Shown piece after piece: positions 59,824-64,000 of a DNA stretch of 64,000 bases (the stretch's first letter is position 1; each line of letters opens with the position of its first letter). This stretch comes from Hymenobacter cyanobacteriorum. Lineage in GTDB: Bacteria > Bacteroidota > Bacteroidia > Cytophagales > Hymenobacteraceae. The translations under genes and the position numbers were made by a program. Below the pieces are notes generated by a model. The model searched no databases. It worked only from the letters and a program-made list of their open reading frames with translations, and had not been told where the DNA came from. Where the stretch lies: NCBI RefSeq assembly GCF_022631375.1, contig NZ_JALBGC010000004.1, positions 310,001 through 374,000 on the forward strand, in the 5' to 3' direction.

Positions 59824-60780
59824 ATGGGAAAGCCGAAGGTTAGCGTCAGCATGATTACCTATAATCATAGCGCTTACATTGCTCAAGCCATTGAGAGCGT
59901 AATGATGCAGCAAACCAATTTTGCTGTGGAACTGGTAATAGGCGAAGATTGCTCCACTGATAATACGCGTGCGATTATCGAGGAATATCAGGAGCGGTAT
60001 CCAGGAAAAATTCGCCTTGTAACTACTCCGAATAATGTAGGGCCGAACCCTAATTTCTTTCGCACTTATCAGGCTTGTGGCGGCGAGTACATTGCCCTGC
60101 TAGAAGGCGATGATTATTGGACTGACCCGCAAAAGCTGGCTCGTCAGGTCGAGTTTATGGAAGCAAATTCGGACTTCAGCTTCTGCTTTCACAATGCACT
60201 GGTGATGTACGAGGATGGTTCGGGTAGGAGCCCCCACCTCATGACAACCGACTTAAAGCCGGAATACACGCTGGCCGACATCACCCGGGACTGGAACATT
60301 GCCACGGGCTCAATTATGTTCCGCAACGGGCTGATATCGGAGTTGCCCACCTGGGTGTTTGATAGCGTAGCTTCTGACCTGCCCGTCTTCGTCATTTTAG
60401 CCAGCCAAGGGCGCGTCGGCTTTCTGTCGGAGTGCATGGGCGTATACCGTATTAATCGGGGAGGAGTGACGCGTAGCGGACACGCCGAACGCTTCGTGTT
60501 AAGCCTTGTTCGAATGCACGAAAACGTAGACCGCTACCTGAATTACCGCTACCACCATAACCTTATGAAAAAGCTAGCGGAAGACTATTTACTCCTGACG
60601 AATATCAAACTCCGGGATTTGGACTACAAAGCAGCACGCCACTACCTGCTTCGGTCTCTCTGGCTACAACTAACCGGGCAGAAAAAAGTGCCTAGCATTA
60701 GCAATCTTAAACTGTTGGCAGGTACGCTGGCACCGGGGCTGGTACGCCGCCTTGGACGGGGGCGAGCCGCTACTGCTTAA
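59824..60780 (+). CDS. Glycosyltransferase family 2
   Basis: 318 residues. GT2 N-terminus VSVSMITYNHSAYIAQAIES, the acidic donor-site VIGEDCSTDNTRAIIEEY, and LLEGDDYWTDPQKLARQVEF (E-G-D-D metal-binding motif with W) are typical. The C-terminal part (FCFHNALVMYED, LPVFVILASQGRVGFLSECMGVYR) forms the acceptor region. Soluble, probably peripheral to the inner membrane. It is clearly paralogous to the incomplete GT2 gene at 63533, sharing nearly the same opening 60 residues. The sugar is unknown. 95 AT-rich bases separate it from the formyltransferase. Confidence 0.9.
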   Translation: MGKPKVSVSMITYNHSAYIAQAIESVMMQQTNFAVELVIGEDCSTDNTRAIIEEYQERYPGKIRLVTTPNNVGPNPNFFRTYQACGGEYIALLEGDDYWTDPQKLARQVEFMEANSDFSFCFHNALVMYEDGSGRSPHLMTTDLKPEYTLADITRDWNIATGSIMFRNGLISELPTWVFDSVASDLPVFVILASQGRVGFLSECMGVYRINRGGVTRSGHAERFVLSLVRMHENVDRYLNYRYHHNLMKKLAEDYLLLTNIKLRDLDYKAARHYLLRSLWLQLTGQKKVPSISNLKLLAGTLAPGLVRRLGRGRAATA

Positions 60781-60807
60781 CTTTTAAAGTTACTTGATAT
60801 AGCATAC

Positions 60808-61926
60808 ATGACAGATTATAGCTTGCCAGACACTGCCATTACTCATGTGGGTGCCACGTTGCTTGTTTGCACTTACAACGGGGCTCTTCGTTTACCCCAG
60901 ACTCTGGCTCATCTGGCGGCGCAGCGGGTGCCAGTTGGTATGGAGTGGGAAGTAGTGCTGGTAAGCAATGCCAGTACCGACGATACATTGGTTGTGGCCC
61001 CGCAACTATGGGCCGAATTGGGTGCTCCAACCTCCTTGCGGGTGTTTGATGAGCCGAAGCCGGGTAAGGAAAACGCCCTTATCCGAGGCTTTGATGAGGC
61101 TCGATATCCATACATCTGCACGGTGGACGACGACAACTGGTTGTATCCCGACTACTTGGCACAAGCCGTCGCTACTATGCAGGCTTACCCGGAAATTGGC
61201 ACACTTGGCGCGTATGCCGAAGGCGCCTACGAGGTGGCACCCCCTGCGTGGTTCGAGCAGTTTAAGGCCGTATACGCAATAGGTTCGCCAAGCCCTACGT
61301 CGGGGCCGTTAGCGCGGGGAGTGAGTGTCGCAGGAGCTGGTTCGGTCATCCCTAAACGCGGCTGGCAGTTGCTGCGGGCTTGTGGGTTTGAATTTAACAA
61401 CTCTGCCAAGCGAGGGGCGGTACTCTCCGGTAGCGAAGACGTAGAACTCGGATGTGCCCTGCAACTGGCAGGCTACACGACCTGGTATGACGAGCGTCTC
61501 CGCTTCCGTCATTTCATGTATAAGGAGCGCCTGAACTGGGACTACCTGCGCCGCGTCGGCCGCGGCTCGGCTACATCGAATATGACCGACCTCGTATATT
61601 ACTTTTTGCTGCGCGAGCCGGCGCTAGATGCGGCCACTTTTGGGCAGCGCTACTACCGCTGGCTAGCATGGACGGCGTGGCAGCTACTGCGCAATCCAGC
61701 GCGTATACTCACCTACTGGCTGCACCGGCACGATGAAGCCTATCCGGAGACTTTTGAGACAATGCGGCAACTGCATACGTTTCGCTGTGCCCTCACCGGC
61801 CGGGCGGAGGCCTTGCGCATCTTTAGCATAGTGAAAAAGCTCCAGCAGCGCTTGCAAACCGCCACCATTGTGCCAAACCCGACTTCGGCCTCCAGCACGC
61901 TTTCTCCTCCTGTTCGGACTGAGTAA
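60808..61926 (+). CDS. Glycosyltransferase family 2
   Basis: 372 residues. The catalytic domain reads LLVCTYNGALRLPQTLAHLAAQ, LVSNASTDDTL, GKENALIRGFDEARYPYICTVDDDNWLYPDYL (D-D-D metal-binding), then RGVSVAGAGSVIPKRGWQLLRACGF and SGSEDVELGCALQLAGYTTWYD (ED acceptor-base motif). A basic C-terminal region with YRWLAWTAWQLLRNP may associate with the membrane. It is GC-richer than the preceding formyltransferase gene. Sugar and acceptor unknown. Starts 27 bases after the previous GT2 stop, so co-transcription is likely; it ends the run before a 950-base gene-free stretch. Confidence 0.88.
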   Translation: MTDYSLPDTAITHVGATLLVCTYNGALRLPQTLAHLAAQRVPVGMEWEVVLVSNASTDDTLVVAPQLWAELGAPTSLRVFDEPKPGKENALIRGFDEARYPYICTVDDDNWLYPDYLAQAVATMQAYPEIGTLGAYAEGAYEVAPPAWFEQFKAVYAIGSPSPTSGPLARGVSVAGAGSVIPKRGWQLLRACGFEFNNSAKRGAVLSGSEDVELGCALQLAGYTTWYDERLRFRHFMYKERLNWDYLRRVGRGSATSNMTDLVYYFLLREPALDAATFGQRYYRWLAWTAWQLLRNPARILTYWLHRHDEAYPETFETMRQLHTFRCALTGRAEALRIFSIVKKLQQRLQTATIVPNPTSASSTLSPPVRTE

Positions 61927-62393
61927 GTTGCCGTCCTAGTCTATAGTAAGGCATTCCGCCTGTCCCCAATATAGCCCCTTATCTGGCTGATTTAAGTTAG
62001 TTGTCAACGTTTAAATTTGCTTACTAAATGCTGGAGTCACTTCCAGATAGACATGTTAGTTTGATTTGTACCCAAACTTTTCTGCTGATTTATCGCCGAG
62101 CAGCACAGCGCTCGGTTCCTGTACGAAGCTGGCCGAGTGCTAAATGTTAGCACAAGTAGATACTTCTAGTGGCAAGTGAATAGGCCACAATTGCATACTT
62201 ACCTGAGCTCCGCGCGGTTGCCTTGGATGAGACAGTGCAAAAAAAGGACAATGTATGGCCATCAGTACGCTGGATTTTCCGGCCAATTAGTCCAAACGGA
62301 GGTAGCTGCGCTCAGTTCTGCAAGTTGTGTTGGCAGTGCGCCACATGTTTGTCAACCAGGATTTGTAGCTAATGGATGTGGTGCTTGGTTAAC

Positions 62394-62586
62394 AGCGATA
62401 TGAGCTTGATTTACGAGCAACTAGCGACAATTTGCCGCAGACAGTAGGAAATCGAAGAATACCACAACCCATTGAAGCAGCAAATAGGCATTAGTTACTC
62501 GCCCACCCGTACGCTGGCCACTTATGGCAATCGCTTTTTACTGCCTATCTTATCCTGAAAAAGTTGAAACATTCAAAGTCAAGTAA
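62394..62586 (+). pseudogene. Remnant of an IS4-like transposase C-terminus
   Basis: In frame from 62394 the conceptual translation gives SDMSLIYEQLATICRRQ, a TAG at 62445, then EIEEYHNPLKQQIGISYSPT (with RTLATYGNRFLLPIL following). This fits the C-terminal E-x6-K region of DDE transposases, where sequences such as VEEYHKSLKQN...SPTRT followed by a hydrophobic helix are common. After a frameshift near 62550 the reading continues as SYPEKVETFKVK. An internal stop and a frameshift make it non-functional. No matching ends or 5' part were found, so only the tail of the element survives. Confidence 0.6.
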
Positions 62587-62727
62587 TCAATCGGATTGTT
62601 TGTGCTAAAAATAAATATAAATATTATTAATATAATAAATACTATTTATTCAAATAATGTGTAAGTAGGCATAATTCTGATGAAATTTACACCTGTTTTA
62701 GTGACAGGTGTTACAAGGTCGATTTAC

Positions 62728-62735
62728 TACCTTTG
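62728..62735 (+). promoter_or_regulatory. Possible -7 element (TACCTTTG)
   Basis: TACCTTTG fits the TAnnTTTG consensus of Bacteroidota promoters and lies in an AT-rich setting 140 bases before the PglD-like ATG. The -33 element is not convincing. Confidence 0.3.
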
Positions 62736-62875
62736 CTGCAGCGGCACGCTTTTTTCTCACGAGCAACTATTGTCATTCAGCAGATGCTTTGTCGTTGAGA
62801 TAGTATTTGTTCTCTGTACTGGCGCGAATCTGCTGATTCAATCTTAAAAGTTCACCTTTATTAGTTGTTGCACAC

Positions 62876-63505
62876 ATGCTGATTGTTGGGGCTAGAGGCC
62901 ACGCCGTAGAAGTGCTGCAATGCCTACCAGTTGCTGAGCGTGAACAGGCCATATTCTTTGACGATGTTACCCCTAACCAGCCACTTCAGGTACTAGGGCA
63001 GTATCCACTTTTACGCACATACGCTGAAGCACTGGCCTACTTAGCTGATATTGACCCTCGCTTTGTACTTGGGCTGGGAGGCCCAGCATTAAGGCAGAGA
63101 ATGGCTCGCCAGTTTCAAGCTTGTGGAGGATTGCTCACATCAGTAATCGCTGCTACCTCTGTGATAGAACCCCATGTAGCAGAGATGGGAGCAGGCCTAA
63201 ATCTGATGCACCATACATTAGTATCACCAAGCGCTCGTCTCGGTGAGGGCGTTTTGCTTAATGCTGGTGCTGCGGTACATCATGATACCGAAGTAGGAGA
63301 TTATTGCGAAATTTCGCCCGGAGCGAGGATTCTAGGCCGCTGTAGTTTGGGCAATGGCTGTCGAATCGGTGCCTTGGCGGTAGTCTTACCTGATGTTATA
63401 ATTGGGGAGCAGGCAGTGATTGGAGCTGGTGCGGTAGTTACTCGCAATGTGCCGGCCGGTGCCACAGTGGCTGGGGTTCCCGCCGTCCCGCTGCAACCTA
63501 GGTAG
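62876..63505 (+). CDS. PglD/NeuD-like hexapeptide acetyltransferase
   Basis: 209 residues. A short N-terminal sugar-nucleotide-binding Rossmann-like part begins LIVGARGHAVEVLQCLP (the G-A-x-G-H-A motif of this family) and includes VLGLGGPALRQRM. From about residue 90 a left-handed beta helix of hexapeptide repeats follows: GAGLNLMHHTLVSPSARLGEGVLLNAGAAVHHDTEVGDYCEISPGARILG, with the probable catalytic base in HHD, and the C-terminal VIGAGAVVTRNVPAGATVAGVPA. It likely uses acetyl-CoA to N-acetylate a UDP- or dTDP-4-amino sugar or O-acetylate a sialic-acid-like sugar. A maximum 22-residue stretch is shown only for orientation; the fold assignment is firm, the substrate is not. Confidence 0.85.
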   Translation: MLIVGARGHAVEVLQCLPVAEREQAIFFDDVTPNQPLQVLGQYPLLRTYAEALAYLADIDPRFVLGLGGPALRQRMARQFQACGGLLTSVIAATSVIEPHVAEMGAGLNLMHHTLVSPSARLGEGVLLNAGAAVHHDTEVGDYCEISPGARILGRCSLGNGCRIGALAVVLPDVIIGEQAVIGAGAVVTRNVPAGATVAGVPAVPLQPR

Positions 63506-63532
63506 TAAATATTCTATTCGTTTATTCATTCC

Positions 63533-64000
63533 ATGTCAATCAAGTTGCCCACTGTAAGCGTTTGCTGCATTACTTATAATCACGAAGCTTATTTGGCGCA
63601 GGCTATTGAGTCGGTGCTGATGCAGCAAACTGATTTTGATGTCGAAATGGTAATAGGGGAGGATTGCTCTCCTGATAACAGCCGCGCAATTGCTCAAGAG
63701 TACGAACGGCGCTACCCAGGACGTGTGCGTGTGCTGGCACATACTCAGAATTTAGGCATCATGCGAAACCTGATGGCAACACATGCGGCTTGTCAAGGGG
63801 AGTTTATTGCGTATTTGGAAGGAGATGATTATTGGATTGATTCTACCAAATTACAGCGCCAAATCGATGCTTTACGGGCGAATCCGGACTGTGCCTTTTG
63901 TTTTCACGATGCCAATGTCGTATTCGAGAATCAGCAAGACCGGGCCCCCACTGTCTTCAGCGCGCAGGCAACGCACGCCCTGCCGTCACCTTCCGAGAGC
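63533..64000 (+). CDS. Glycosyltransferase family 2, truncated by window end
   Basis: The first 156 codons of a GT2 gene; it continues past the window. From the ATG at 63533 it reads MSIKLPTVSVCCITYNHEAY, then IGEDCSPDNSRAIAQEYERR and AYLEGDDYWIDSTKLQRQID, the donor and metal-binding motifs of GT2. It is a close paralogue of the GT2 at 59824 (same TYNH, IGEDCS, LEGDDYW and FCFH landmarks at nearly the same positions). The acceptor domain is not visible. It starts 27 bases after the acetyltransferase gene. Confidence 0.88.
   Translation, partial: MSIKLPTVSVCCITYNHEAYLAQAIESVLMQQTDFDVEMVIGEDCSPDNSRAIAQEYERRYPGRVRVLAHTQNLGIMRNLMATHAACQGEFIAYLEGDDYWIDSTKLQRQIDALRANPDCAFCFHDANVVFENQQDRAPTVFSAQATHALPSPSES

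Larger units (their letters stand above)
61927..62875. other. Gene-poor stretch with transposase remnant
   Basis: 949 bases without an intact gene. It contains a decayed transposase end (62394-62586), AT-rich DNA at about 62560-62700, and a possible promoter before the PglD-like gene. A 75-codon frame at 62176-62403 has no family features and odd composition and is not called. Confidence 0.65.

Noticed and set aside
62176..62403. 75-codon frame in the gene-poor stretch
   Set aside because: No family, odd Cys/Gln-rich composition, and it overlaps the start of the transposase remnant.

Overview
The window is high-GC DNA from a member of the Bacteroidota, most likely a Hymenobacter-like Cytophagales. 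Support for this: TonB receptors with a carboxypeptidase-regulatory-like N-terminus, C-terminal type IX secretion (T9SS) sorting domains on two secreted proteins, DUF4136 and DUF4331 proteins, -7 elements of the TAnnTTTG type, and many dispersed hairpin repeats of the CATCCTGAGC/GTCATGCTGAGC kind between genes. The genus is an inference; no rRNA is present.

Layout. 1-1.8 kb: tail of an ABC transporter, a histidine-phosphatase-like protein and a DUF4136 lipoprotein. 1.8-21 kb: a nearly complete purine degradation locus. guaD (guanine deaminase), xdhA/xdhB/xdhC (xanthine dehydrogenase and its maturation factor), a membrane cytochrome c urate oxidase (PuuD type), uraH and uraD (5-hydroxyisourate to allantoin), allB, allC and allE (allantoin to ureidoglycolate), plus a DUF6986 aldolase-like protein that may handle a C2/C3 product. 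No ureidoglycolate lyase or dehydrogenase, urease or purine permease is visible. This locus is interrupted at 12.2-15.9 kb by a strikingly AT-rich two-gene cassette, a 1005-residue Eco57I-type adenine methylase and a small PD-(D/E)xK nuclease-like protein, which looks like a horizontally acquired restriction/defence system. A second AT-rich orphan sits inside the xdhA-xdhB operon.

21-46.6 kb: housekeeping and envelope genes. These are a beta-rich lipoprotein, a redoxin next to a cytochrome c/copper-monooxygenase-like T9SS protein, an MJ1255-type glycosyltransferase, a HEAT-cyclophilin lipoprotein, an MscS channel, a five-PAS hybrid histidine kinase, an aldo/keto reductase, cysE-cysK, tRNA-Ala(GGC), a large TonB-type receptor, an NlpC/P60 lipoprotein, a GlcD-like oxidase, a DUF4331 T9SS protein, an amidase and an acyl-CoA-binding protein.

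46.7-64 kb: a surface-polysaccharide region. asnB, ugd and a UDP-glucuronate decarboxylase (UDP-xylose) are followed by fdtA, a GNAT protein and fdtB (dTDP-Fuc3NAc-type sugar). Then come a polyprenyl-type GT2, an ABC flippase, a VioA-like aminotransferase, a WbqC protein and a formyltransferase (together suggesting an N-formylated 4-amino-4,6-dideoxyhexose), further GT2 enzymes, a PglD/NeuD-like acetyltransferase, and a decayed transposase end. Base composition becomes patchy and AT-richer here, as is usual for exchanged O-antigen-type clusters.
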